Below are positions 41,092 to 52,976 of a DNA stretch of 64,000 nucleotides, piece after piece. Source of the DNA: Puffinus mauretanicus. Taxonomy: Eukaryota > Chordata > Aves > Procellariiformes > Procellariidae. Positions within the stretch are counted from its first letter, which is position 1, and each line of letters starts with the position of its first letter. The notes below the pieces were generated by a model. The model made no database searches, had not been told where the DNA came from, and saw nothing but the letters and a program-made list of their open reading frames with translations. The translations under genes were made by a program, and so were the position numbers. Where the stretch lies: positions 3,100,001-3,164,000 of the forward strand of contig JAJKFH010002198.1 of the NCBI GenBank assembly GCA_023333565.1, read 5' to 3'.

Positions 41092-42548
41092 TTGGGAAGT
41101 TTTTTTAGATCTTCAAAAACCCTCACGATGTTATCCTTCCCTCTCTCAAGTCCAAATTGCTGTGAGCTCAAGAGGAAAAAAAAAAAGGGCATAATTTTTA
41201 TTGGTCTTTTTTAATGATGTAAAGCAGTTCTTCTATACCTCAGAGCATCATGGAATTAATGCGAGTTTACCACCTGCCATAAAAACAAGGAGAAAAATGA
41301 CCTTATGCCATTAGAAAACCCTAACTCACTCTCAGTGTTCTGCTGTGCAGTGGTTCACAAGGGATCAAAACCACATTTGTGACTGGCCCAGAGCTGAGTA
41401 TTTTTCATTCTGCATCACGGACTGGTATAGTTTTCAGGAGCTGTTAAAACACAGCTCCAGCTTGTTTGCTTTTCAACACTGCATGCATTATTTAGGTCCA
41501 TGGAAAATTACTTCAGTAGCAGACAGCATAATGTTTTAATGAATGGATTCCTCATATTAGCAATCTGTTTATATATAAAAAGCAACAATAGTCATTGAGA
41601 TAAGTTAACTATTCATAATTCTTGTTTTAATAAAAGGGATGGTCTTCCACACAAGGAATAGATTTAAAAGTACAGCAAACACTGATGAAACAAAATTACC
41701 TATAGACCATTGTCAAAAAAAAAAAAAGTTTGTTCTTTTTTGCTTTTTATCTGACACCTATCCCTTATTGTCTTCTTTTTACTTAAGAAATTAAAATTTA
41801 TGCTATAGATTTAACAAGATCTGCTGGAGAAATAATGGGATGAGATAAGGAAACTAAGCATTTTAAATTTCGTCTTCAGCATGTCTTCTTTCAGTTTTGT
41901 TATTCTTGCTGTTGCAACTTTTTGAATGTTAAATTTTTTTGTGGTTTATATATTTGATATTCTTATACATTTGGAATGTGTAACCTACCCCTAGAACAAC
42001 ATCTATTTTGAGATAGATCTGCTTTGCAATTGGTAGAGATTGAAATATAATTTCACTTCAGCTAATACAACTCTACAGATGAGGCAGTCATGCGTTTATC
42101 CTGTAGCACCCCGATTGTTTTATACTCGAAACTGTCTCCTATTAATAAATTAACATGTAATTTAGACCTGACATCTTATTCTTGCAGAACTCAAAAGAAC
42201 TGTTACAAAGACACATCCCTGATTTCTCCAAGGCTATCGCTATCATTAATACAGAATCTAGTCCCTCTGCACGTCCTTCACAACTGCAATCCAATCCGCT
42301 GGCTCAAATAATTCATTTCAAATCAAGAATACATTTGCTGTACAAAGACCCAGTACACTCTGACCCAATCTGGGGTCTGACTGCCTGGGAGGCAGCTTTG
42401 CAGAGAAGGGCCTGAGGGCAGAAAGGTGGGCGTGAGCCCACAGCGTGCCCTGGCAGCAAAGAAGGGCAACAGCCTCCCGAGCTGTACTAAAAGTTGCATA
42501 GCCTGGAGTTATTGTTTTTCCCCTTTACTCAGCACTTGCTAGACTATA

Positions 42549-42937
42549 TAGAATCATAGAATGGTTTGGATTGGAAGGCACCTTAAAGATCATCTAGTTC
42601 CAACCTCCCTGCCGTGGGCAGGGACACCTTCCACTAGGCCAGGTTGCTCAAAGCCCCATCCAACCTGGCCTTGAACGCTTCCAGGGAGGGGGCATCCACA
42701 ACTTCGCTGGGCAGCCTGTTCCAGTGCCTCACCACCCTCACAGTAAAGAATTTCTTCCTAATATCTAATCTAAATCTACCTTCTTTCAGTTTAAAACCAT
42801 TACCCCTTGTCCTATCACTACAGTCCCTGATCAAGAGCCCTTCCCTATCTTTCCTGTAGACCCTCTTTAAGTACTGGAAGGCTGCTATAAGGTCTCCCTG
42901 GAGCATTCTCTTCTCTAGGCTAAACAACCCCAACTCT
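42549..42937 (-). mobile_element. CR1 LINE 3' fragment, second subfamily, minus orientation
   Basis: About 389 bases of CR1 in reverse orientation, beginning AGAATCATAGAATGGTTTGG and running through GGCACCTTAAAGATCATC and the GGGCAGGGACACCTTCCACT segment typical of a CR1 subfamily different from the 33 kb and 53 kb copies. It ends near AACCCCAACTCTCAA. Its minus strand keeps an open frame for the C-terminal end of the CR1 reverse-transcriptase polyprotein, entered separately. Confidence 0.95.
42634..42933 (-). pseudogene. CR1 ORF2 C-terminal fragment
   Basis: About 99 codons without a stop, beginning [15 protein letters not shown] and containing [20 protein letters not shown] and [12 protein letters not shown]. 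These are the conserved last residues of the CR1 LINE second open reading frame, C-terminal to the reverse transcriptase. The endonuclease and reverse-transcriptase domains are missing through 5' truncation, so the fragment cannot act on its own. The open frame is inherited from the parent element and suggests moderate age. Confidence 0.85.
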
Positions 42938-45552
42938 CAACTCAAATCTCTTCCTGTAAGAATGATGAAAACCAATGCACAAAAACATTCACAAACTTAG
43001 AAATATAAGTGTACTTTGAAATTTGATTCCATAAAATGCCATTTTGTGATAAGATGCATTTCTTCTCAGAGTCCCATATCAAATTTAATCGCAAAAGATG
43101 TCTCTCCATTTGCTACAAAGAAACCTACCTCAAGCCTAAAAACAAGCTGTAATGTAGCTCCAAACATAAATGAATTCCTTATTTAAAATTCAAAAACCTT
43201 ACAAGATACACAGAAGACAATAGATTTGCAGAGCTAAGAAATAAAGAGGATATTTTTGCTCAGTAAAGTGATTTGACAAGCATGGATTGCTTCCAAAACA
43301 AGTGAAGAAAGTAGAATTTGGAAACAGTTTTGAAATGTGAACGCATGTGAACTGATAATGTTTATTAAAGTGTTTGCTAATTTAACCTAACTATCATCAT
43401 CCATCTTTTGTTAGTTTTCAAAATCTGCTGTTCTCCAACGCTGAGGGAATCTACACGACCCTCCAAAGAAACACTTTTGTTGTAAACTTGAACAGAAGAA
43501 AATAAAATTCATTAAGCAATTTTCATAATGGGCCTGCCAGTGTTACTGTTGTAATGGGATAAGTATTAATAGTCAGTAGCTGCCAAAGTATTCTATCAAT
43601 ATATATCTTCAATTTGACCGTTATTTTTGCAGTGTGAATTATTCAATGATCCTAGGGCAAGAAAGTGCACGCGAATAAGCTGTGCTAATAAAACATCAAC
43701 TACGTGACAAGAAGCCACATCTTGAAGGATATTAAAGAAAAGCAGCAGATTGTATCAGGCATTCTCAAGAATGCAAGTCCAGGATGATAGCTGAGGTCTG
43801 TTACTTGTGTTTGGCCTATTACTGGTGCTTGGTTTGGTACCTCATCCTTGATACCTGGCTGTTAATTCAGATGCCACACTGCTGTTTGCATTAAAGTGCA
43901 TCACAATCCCATTACAACTGGAAAATAGTCTTAAAGACATGCAGGGAAATTTTTTAAATGGCTCAAGAACTCTGCTGGCACCTTTTTCAAATCATCCTAT
44001 GCCTCTTGTAATATTTTCTATGTTCTTGCTTATAAAATGCAATAGTAACACTGTATGGACACAGACATTAGGAAGAAAAACATTTTTATTTACTCTTACT
44101 TACAGTCAACTTTACTTTAAGGATTTGGTAATTTTATGGCTCCCTCAGTATTTATATCTCCAATTGACTTCAAATGAGCTCATCCTAGAAACTGTCAGCC
44201 CTTAAAAATTAAAACAAGGATGAGCTGCATGGGTTTTCTTTTGTTTGCTTTTTTTCCCCCAAGCTCATGCAGAATGAGCAGAATAAATATTGCTTCACAA
44301 AACATGGAGAAAAAGCAGCATCAACAAGCAAGCACAGGAAACTGATATGAAATTTACACTGTATTCCTTAAAGACAAGAATGTTCAGGAGTTTTATATAG
44401 TGAGAGAGAGACTGTAGATTTAATATCCAAACTTACTGAATTATTATAAATTCATGAAATAGATTTTTCTGGCCTTACTAGCACTGCAACCACTTCCATC
44501 CCAGCACATTTTTATTGTTAAAAAGATTCACTTAAAACAGAGCGGCACAAATGAATTCATCAAGATCACTGCTATTATAATGAATCATTAATATCCTAGT
44601 GAAAAATTTATTATTATGAATAATACATTCAAAATGATGAGACAGAAAATGAAGCATTACTCTGCAATGTATCAGAGAGAATCAAAGTGATGTTATAGAA
44701 GTTGGCAAGATAAAAAACATCATTTTTTGTTCTAAATCTTTCTAGATGTCTTTCCAGATGCTTTACCTTTATTTTATTTTCTCGTCAATCATTTATATTT
44801 TAGCTGAAGAAAAAAACAAGTATGTTAAGCAACATTCTTCCCTTTGTATAAATAAAAACGGCCAAGTATACCTTTTATTTTGGTCACCAGTTCTGCCCTC
44901 AGAAGGCACATTTTTGTCTTCAAAACATTTATTTGAGCATGTGTGATTGTGAAACAAAACCCCTCCTTTGCAACAAATAGCGAAGTTAATTTCTCAAACT
45001 ACTGTATCTATCTACTGCATATATAGCAGAGTTATCATAGGCTTAGATAACAAACTGATTAGAGGAGATAATTTTGATACTTGCACTATTACTCTGCTCG
45101 GTTAGGCAATTAGAAGGACTTAAAGTAATAATCATGTCAACGTAAATGTCACAGAATAAAAACTTACCACAAATAGAATAATCACTCTCTTCCCTGTGGA
45201 CTTAAAATCAGAGTAATCAAATGTGTCTTTGAGTTGCAGTACACAAAAATTGCACAGTGGCTTACTACAACTGAGTTCCAACAACCAAAATAACAAGCAC
45301 ATTACTGAGATGGACTTCTGCAGCTAACTAGTTTTAAAGTGAGCCCCAAAGAGAAAGCATAGCATTAGTGTCCAGCCAAAGGGCCATGACGAAGGAACAA
45401 TTAAACTTTGAAGTGAGATGAAATATCCTTAAATTATTGGTAGATTTGATTTGTCCATTCTCCTGGATAGGTTTATGTATAGTACATCAAAGCAAGGAAT
45501 ATTATAACTATATCCTTGCTTCATACATGACACTTAAAACACTCTGCAGTAC

Positions 45553-45672
45553 CTTAGAATTTGATGTGGATTCCAAAAAGCAAAGCCTGTTCCCAAATCC
45601 TTCTGCAGCAAGACACAATTTCTGTTGCTCCTTGTGAACAGTTGCAGTGCACTGCAGAACCACTTCATCATC
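45553..45672 (-). CDS. RYR2: RYR2 exon 2 (40 codons, N-terminal domain A)
   Basis: This 120-base exon is read on the minus strand and translates without a stop. It begins [10 protein letters not shown] and contains [19 protein letters not shown], ending TSNSK. This is the second coding segment of ryanodine receptor 2 (residues 17-56 in mammalian numbering), the early strands of the N-terminal beta-trefoil. The acceptor is an AG (plus-strand CT at 45673-45674) behind a T/G-rich tract in which long T runs lead to GGTAG. The donor reads AAG followed by GTACTG (plus-strand 45547-45552), a GT donor with a weak +3 to +6 region. The exon starts and ends between codons, so skipping it would keep frame. 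One residue seems to differ from the mammalian protein I remember: Val where mammals have Ile, in TATVHKEQ. It is followed 21.5 kb downstream by exon 3. Confidence 0.95.
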
Positions 45673-46945
45673 CTACCAAAAACCAAACAAAAACAGAACA
45701 GTGGTTATGCTTCTGACCCAACAAGATCTGGAAAAGCATTTACAAAATCATTGCTAAACTCAGAAACAGTTATCCCTGAACAGCCTAATTTCTATTCTCA
45801 GAGTTGTGAATGTGGGCAAATCAATTAAAATAATTATAATAACTACATATGTGCTTTTCCTGTTTGCTTATCCTAACAAAAGTCAGTATGCATGAAATAC
45901 AAATGTTATGGGATTAAATCCTTGTAGTAACATAGTCAAAGGAGATCTTGTCAACAAACCCAAAAGAATAGAAGCAGACCCTTATTTAAATCCTAGTTCT
46001 TCAAAGTAACATAACCATGAGCTGCGGAATCCCTTTGCAGAAATATGGTTTAAGTTAAAAAGAAATAAAACTTTGTTGTAATGAATCTATTTTCTAGCAA
46101 AGGTTTTCTGTTTAAGAATAGAAAAAATAGTATCACCATATCCATTCTACCCATTCAATTACGAAGCAAAATCAGAGTTTCCAATAATAAATGTCACATG
46201 AATGATTATGAAGAGGACATATTTAACACCGTAAATAAAATGTACTACAACAATAAAACTATAGGATGAAGCAAGCAACTGGAAGCAGAACAGAATGAGA
46301 CTACAAAAACGCATACATTAAGGCAGGTATGTTTACCAAAAAAAGTTCTTCTTACAAGCAGCTTTTTACATAGGGACATTCAGAAAAGTTCATCAAATTA
46401 AATAAATGCCTGAATTTAAATTGAACTGAGTAATTTGAAGACACTTGTAAACACCCATCCTGAATTAAGCTCCCTTTTATTTGGTTTAATTTACTTCACT
46501 CTAGTAATTAAACTAAACTAAATTAAGGTGTATTTAATTCTGAAAAGAACAGGAGATTAAATAGAGTTTAATCAGACACATTAAAAATTAATTCATGTTA
46601 CCTTTTTCTAATTGTCCCCATGTAGCAAACCCTAGCCCTAAGTGTAGGTAAACCAATTTTCCTTGTATACCAGCAACAGTGCCCAAGATGCATATCGCTT
46701 ATGATCCACAGTCAATTGTAGAGGCAAAAAGTAGCAACTAGGTCCAGTCAGACATTAAATCCAGAAAATGTAATATGTGCGTATGTTATATGTGCAGTTC
46801 ACAACGTACAATTGTAATTAATAAAGAAAAATCCCTAGAGGCCAAAATCAAGGATCTAGAAGACTAAATACACAGAGCTAAGAGCTTTGCTGTGTATTCT
46901 TTGTAAAGGTAGCATCTATTAAAACCCAGAGCATTTTTGGGTTTG

Positions 46946-46992
46946 TTTTTTTTTTTTTTTTGGGGGGGGGGGAGGTGTGGGCAGTGGGGGGT
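46946..46992. repeat. Poly-T/poly-G tract
   Basis: A run of 16 T (46946-46961) is followed directly by 11 G (46962-46972), then AGGTGTGGGCAGTGGGGGG. The plus strand has three further G runs after the 11-G run, so a G-quadruplex is possible. The homopolymer lengths may be unreliable in sequencing. Confidence 0.9.
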
Positions 46993-49224
46993 GTTTGGTT
47001 TTGTTTTTTAAAGTGCAAAATTAGTATTTACTAACCTTAATTACACTTGATTCAAATAAAAGTTTATTTTCAGGTTAAAAATGGTGGTGTTAGACTGCAG
47101 CTATATAAACACATTCTCCTTCCTCTTTCTCTTCCTAGCCCTTCTTCCTAAATAACCACACCAGCAGAATGGAGACTCCAGTAACCATCATACATTGTGC
47201 TACAGTTGTCTCCAAAAAGGGTCATTAGAGAAGATGCCAACATAGTAAGGCTGCTTTCTACTGAAATGAACCACCAATTTCATTTTGTACTGCCTCATTC
47301 TCTGCCATTGTATGCTGTGCTTTTAGAGAAAGTCTGAAAAGTGTTCTACATAGCCCATCTACAAAAATGACTCTACGCTGACAGCAGCAAAAATATAAGT
47401 TGGTTTGGGGCAAGTCCCTGACATATTTAATTTTAGTTAATGATCTCATGCATCATAAACCTTCCCCGTAAACCAATTACACACAATCACCAAGCATACA
47501 TATATAACGTAGATGCTGACTGTTGGAGGACTAAGAACAGGAATATAGCAACTGCTAAATTTCATGACACACAAACTTTCTCAATTCATTTTGCAAATAT
47601 TTTCTCTTCTTTTGCTGTACAGAGTACATGGCTTATTTTGTTAAATACATAGCTCACAAATAAAGACTGATTTCTTAAAAAATGCTTACTAATTAATGAA
47701 AATCAATCACCCTCCCATGCCCTTTTCAAAAGTTAATTCCTGGGTTGGCAGGACATGCTCATTAAAACAACAAAGCAAATCACAATTCTGTTTTACTACG
47801 TTTTCTTTGTGTTGTGTGTAGATGGTTACAATATAAATGATTTCTTAATTCAGGCCACAGAGTCATAGTGTTGTGGAACTTCTCACTCTAGTCAAGGTGG
47901 CGTTGATAAAATTGGCACGGAAGGTTAAGAAAGATATGATGCCATTGTCAGATCAAGTGAAAGGTGATTACAGATAATGATGTGTTATATACACCCAGCT
48001 CTAAGTTACTTTGCATTTCTGTGCACATCATTAGAGAAGAATCTAATATAAACTCTACCCTGGATTCAGTCTTCCAACATTTACTGACTATGTGTTCAGA
48101 AGATTCCTACAGATATGCAATTTGATTGTGTTGCAGAATTATATTAAGATACATAATTCCATTCCACTTCTTTAGAGAAGACTGCTAAGTGGGTAAGCAT
48201 CTCAGCACAGTCTTTCTAAACCTGTTTTCAAATCAGCAAATGTTATCCAGTTTCAGTATCAGGAGAGCTAAAAAAGCGTAATTTCCTTGCTTGAAGTCAC
48301 ACCTCCAAAGAAACCTTCACTGAAGGTCACTTTGCTCTTGTATAAGAAAGCTACAGTGTGCATTATATTAAATGTCTACTAAAGAAAAATATTTTTCAAA
48401 TATTCTTAAATCTTGAATTACAAGCTGTCTCAAACTGGTTCATTTCCTCCTATTACCTTCTGAGCATTTTCACATCCATACGTTATGCAGATGAGGTTTT
48501 AGATCATCATAATTTTTTCTGTCAGTCACTGTCAGATTAGAACTGATGAAAGTAATTTATGTTTCAAAGGGCTATAACTGTAGGCTTCAAAAGTTAAGCA
48601 AATACATCATTATGTATCCAGATATATTCCCTAATTCTCCTCATCTGAGACTGAAAATTCAGGGGTAGAGGCAACGCAAAGGTGCTGACAAGAATATTAG
48701 TGTCTTTTAAACATCTCTGTCAAATGTTGAGTTACTTAATATCACAGTAAACTAAAAAGAGATGAAAATTAAAGAGATTCCAAGAAGCCAACTTCAAGCA
48801 CAGACGTTTAATGCTAAAATGTAATCACTTGTAGCAACTTTTGATCCACTTGGAATTTAAGCTCTTGGACAAACTGTGTTTTAAGACATGTAGAAATACT
48901 TGTCTGTGCATTGCCAATATTAAGTTCATAGCCAAAAGAAGAAAACTTAGTCTTCCACAACACAGTTATAGGTCTTTGTAATTGATCAAGGTAACACACG
49001 TGTTAATAAACAATAGTGTGTGTCTGTCATCTTCAATGAAATGAGTTTAGTGTATACTTGATCTAATTAAAGTCTGATAAAAAAAACAGGATCTGTATTC
49101 TGCTGTAAATAACAAAAGCATTGGATTTAAAGTTCATATTCAAAACAATCACAACAGACATAGATTACACAGAATATAGTATTGAAAAAAATCCAGCACA
49201 GTTTGGAAGAAAGGGCAATAGCAC

Positions 49225-49507
49225 TGTGCTGGTTTTGGCTGGGATAGAATTAATTTTGTTCATAGCAGCTAGTATGGGGCTGCATTTTGGATTTGTGCTG
49301 GAAACAGTGTTGGTAACACAGGGATGTTTTAATCACTGCTGAGCAGTGCTTACACAGAGCCAAGGCATTTTCTATTAAACTGTCTTTAACTCAACCCACG
49401 AGTTTTTCTCATTTTTACTCTTCCAATTCTCTCTCCCATCCCACTGTGAGGGGAGTGAGCGAGCGGCTGTGTGGGGCTTAGTTGCTGACTGGGGTTAAAC
49501 CACAACA
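49225..49507 (+). mobile_element. Internally deleted solo LTR, same family as 12774-13368
   Basis: Begins TGTGCTGGTTTTGGCTGGGA and ends GGGTTAAACCACAACA, the same ends as the LTR at 12774-13368, but in plus orientation and only 283 bases long. Its left part (to about AGTGCTTACACAGAGCCAAGG) and right part (from about CAACCCACGAG) match the other copy. The middle, which in the other copy carries the TATA box and the GA repeat, is missing. No target-site duplication is evident. Lacking the core promoter region, it is unlikely to start transcription. Confidence 0.85.
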
Positions 49508-51093
49508 CAGACCTAAAATCCCTGCAGACATTTCCACTGCCAGATATTTCTGTTATTCTTGTTTTGCTGAATAATCATCACTTTGATACACATCTGCCAG
49601 TTTCCTCCATGGAAATTGGAAAATTTTGGTATTTCCATCCCAACTTGCTATCACCATAGAAGCCTTCATCAGCAAGCCCAAAGATGCTGCTTTGTCTTCT
49701 ATTTTTGCAGTTTTTGGATACAGAAAAAAGGTATCAAGAGACTAAGGGAAAGTAAGTGCCAATAACCTCACAAATTGTGTGCACACAGTGGTGCTGCAGC
49801 TTATTATTAAATGCACAAGGCAAGCAGTCACCATAACAACAATGGAGCACAATCTCAGATATATCCGCACTTACTGCAAGTAAGAGTGAATCCAACTTGA
49901 GAAGCTGTCCATTTAGTTTAGATACTTTAATGGATGGTTCTTCCATCCATTCTCATTCATCCCTCAGTTCACAGTCTGATCTGCTTCATAACACTCTTGG
50001 GAATTTGGAAGTACGGTTATCTCCATCCCACAAATAGGGAGGTAAGGAGCAAAGATGATGCAGCCTACCTACAATACCAGAGCATGCCTACGGGATAGCA
50101 GAAATGGTACTCAGATTGCTCAGCTGATAACCTGAGTCAGAAAGCTATTCTTCCCAAGTTTGCCAATGAACTTGCTGAAGGCAATGTGCAGCTACAGCTA
50201 ATGTATCTAGGCATATACAGTGCTTTAGGAGTATGACCAAGTACCATCTTAGAGTAATCCATTAATCCCAATAAATCCTTATGTGTCAGCCTGTACACCA
50301 GTTCATAGTTTTAAAGATACCGTATCCCAGCAAAAAGACATTCTGCTTTGTGTTATGTGAGATACCTGCACTGACTCAAACAGCACGAGATTTTGATAAG
50401 CATACTTCTGCATTTATCACTGATTCTTCAAGAAGCATTCTGAAAAAAACAGGTAGATGTTATCTGTGCCACAAAGCCCTATGTATTTTTTAAACATTCA
50501 ATTTTGAAAAGCAAGGACAGTTATTGAACAAAGAGCAGCGCACAGCAGAGTCTTAATTATATCTATTCATTATGGCCTACTTAATTATTTTCATGAAATC
50601 TTTATACTCACAGAAACTAAACAAATAACTAAATGATTTAGCAGAGGACCCAGTAACTAAAAAAAAAAACCAACAACCAAAACCAAAACACCACACACCT
50701 TTAACAGCACCATCACAGTTTCTACCGCTAAAAATTACTCCTAAAACCAAAATGCTGCCAGCAATAGCCATAAACTGGCAAATTGCATGCTCAGAACTGC
50801 ATTCTAGAAGACCAGATTAATGAGGGAAGAGCACGGGTTTGCTGTCAAGGTACAATATTAAAACAGCAAGTTCTCAAAGCTCCTTAATAGCACTTACTTT
50901 CATCTACAGTGATTATTTGACTTTTTGTGAAATCCACTCAAATCTCCTAAGATTACATGAGATACATACTACCCAATCAAGAAAAAGGTTAGTTTCTCAT
51001 GTAAAGATGTGGGCATGTTATGTTCCAACATGAATGTTTTGACTAGGTATATTTTTCCAAGATGAGCAATTTCAAGTTATGACTGAACAAAAC

Positions 51094-51141
51094 ATATACA
51101 CACACACACATACATAAACACACACACAGATATATATATAT
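51094..51141. repeat. Compound (CA)n/(TA)n microsatellite
   Basis: Interrupted CA repeats with ATACATAAA in the middle, then a (TA)n run. A potential polymorphic marker in intron 1. Confidence 0.95.
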
Positions 51142-52976
51142 TTCTTTGTAATAGACAGTGTTACTCTGTCCTGTTAAACCCTGAAAACTGATACCTCCTG
51201 TGTGAAGTCAGTTTTGACTAATCCTTAACCTTCTTAATACATTAATTCTATTAAAGGACTAAAACTGGCTGGCTGAATTGCCATAGGTAGACATCATCTA
51301 TAGTGCTATAGCTGTTTGTTAGCACCTCTTCAAAATGCACATAGCTGTGATTTTGGGGGTGGAATATCTGCATTGTGGCATTTTTCTGGAAATCTGCTAG
51401 TTGCTGGTTTGTTTGGGGTTTTTTAATATTCTTCGTGGGGTTGTTTGTTTTGGGTTTTTTTTTATTATGCACATTGTAGTACCTTAAACTTTTTAATAAT
51501 TACGCATACTTTTAAAACTTCTGAATTCCTATCTGGTACTGGTTTAGTAGTGAGTGAAAGGATAGAACAAGATTGAATAACTTCTTTATTTGCATTCTTT
51601 GAGAATGCAAATTATAATTTCCTACTGTATGTTTTTCCCTGTTTCACACTCTATGCCATTACTACCTCCAAGTCTTTTATTTTAACCATGCAAGAAAAGC
51701 ACAATATTGGAGCTTCTAGTATTGCTACAAATCTCTGCAGGAAAAGTTGATGATAAATAAAGTAGCAATACACTACAAGTAACACATCTATTTAGAGACA
51801 CTGTATGTGCTTCAGCCGGCGGTGTTTCAACTCATTATGTCATGACCTTGACATCCGCATTTTGCTTCCATTTCAGGACAAAAATAGGCAACATTTTTCA
51901 GGTATTTCCCTTGATTTTATATTTTATACTTTATATTTTACTCCTTTGCAGAGAATGCAGCAAATAAAACATGAACTATTACTAACTTAAATAATTTGCT
52001 CTACTCTTCCTAATCCAACCCATTATACATAATTACCTCCCTTAAAGATGTAATGCTGACTCTGTGTTTCTACTGCTCCATGACAGTATACCAATTCTGA
52101 AACTGCATGCGGAACAGAGAATGTCACATTTGCAAAATTAAGCATTCAAAGGTTAAAACTGGTAAGTTATTCTTGTACATTCAAACTCACTTCTACTGCT
52201 GTTTTATATGGCAAATACTGCAGTTAGTGAAATGTTTCCATCAACTTCCATATGCTATAAATCAGGATCTCAGCACAGACTTTAATAGCTCAATCTTTAA
52301 TAGCTCAGACTCCACATATGCACAGTTCTGCTTCACCACATCCCATTTACTGTTCAGCTGTGCAACTGAACTGTGCAATGAGTATAGGTGCCACACATAC
52401 TTTAAAAATAGGTTTACAAATAGAAATTTAGCCTGTACAAACTGCTTTCTGCCTAAGGAAACTGTAGAATACTTCTTGACTTACAAACTTTACTTCAACT
52501 TCCCTTTGCCTTGTTGGGATAAGCAGCAGATTAAAGTGTAGAATAACAGTTTGTAAGTAAGTCCTATGGGCCATCAAGTACAAGACTTGCACAATTACTG
52601 GCCACCATATGCTAATCGGATAATAGGATCCACAAATCAATTGCCTAAGATGACCCTAGTGATCTGACCCGCCAAATAAAAAAAAAGAAAAAAGTCAAAT
52701 GTGACTTTTTTTTATGCTAGGCATCTGAATAACACACACCAACTGGCACATAAGCAACTTTCAGTGTTGATGGAAGCTCTACTACTAGTTGCCCCAGAGC
52801 CTCTTTCTGTGCTTTGGAAGAAGGTAAAAAGCAACACTGCAGAAGTCAAGTAACAAATTAAGATGGTGTTTTTCCTTCTCCAAATCCCTGCTGACAACAA
52901 ACAGAAGCCTTGACGCATAGAATTTATTAAACACCATGTACATAACATGTAAGAACTGTGATCAACAGGAATTAAA

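Larger units (their letters stand above)
24098..45552 (-). other. RYR2: RYR2 intron 2 (about 21.5 kb)
   Basis: The intron is bounded by the GTACTG donor of exon 2 and the CCTAG acceptor of exon 3. It holds an old CR1 remnant next to exon 3, three younger CR1 copies (26510-26706, 33082-33478, 42549-42937), a 222-codon plus-strand open frame at 29449-30117 overlapping another of 139 codons, and an A/G homopolymer cluster at 41060-41091. The block 28020-28760 is very AT-rich and shows no repeat I recognise. The remainder (24700-26500, 26710-29260, 30440-33080, 33480-42540, 42940-45550) contains only short chance open frames. Confidence 0.85.

Noticed and set aside
45437..45828. Plus-strand open frames over RYR2 exon 2
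   Set aside because: They lie opposite the real exon; the minus-strand reading with proper splice sites is the coding one.
52107..52541. 144-codon plus-strand open frame in intron 1
   Set aside because: It is Cys- and Phe-rich with no recognisable domain, lies in AT-rich intron, and its length is not exceptional for six frames of 64 kb. Treated as chance.
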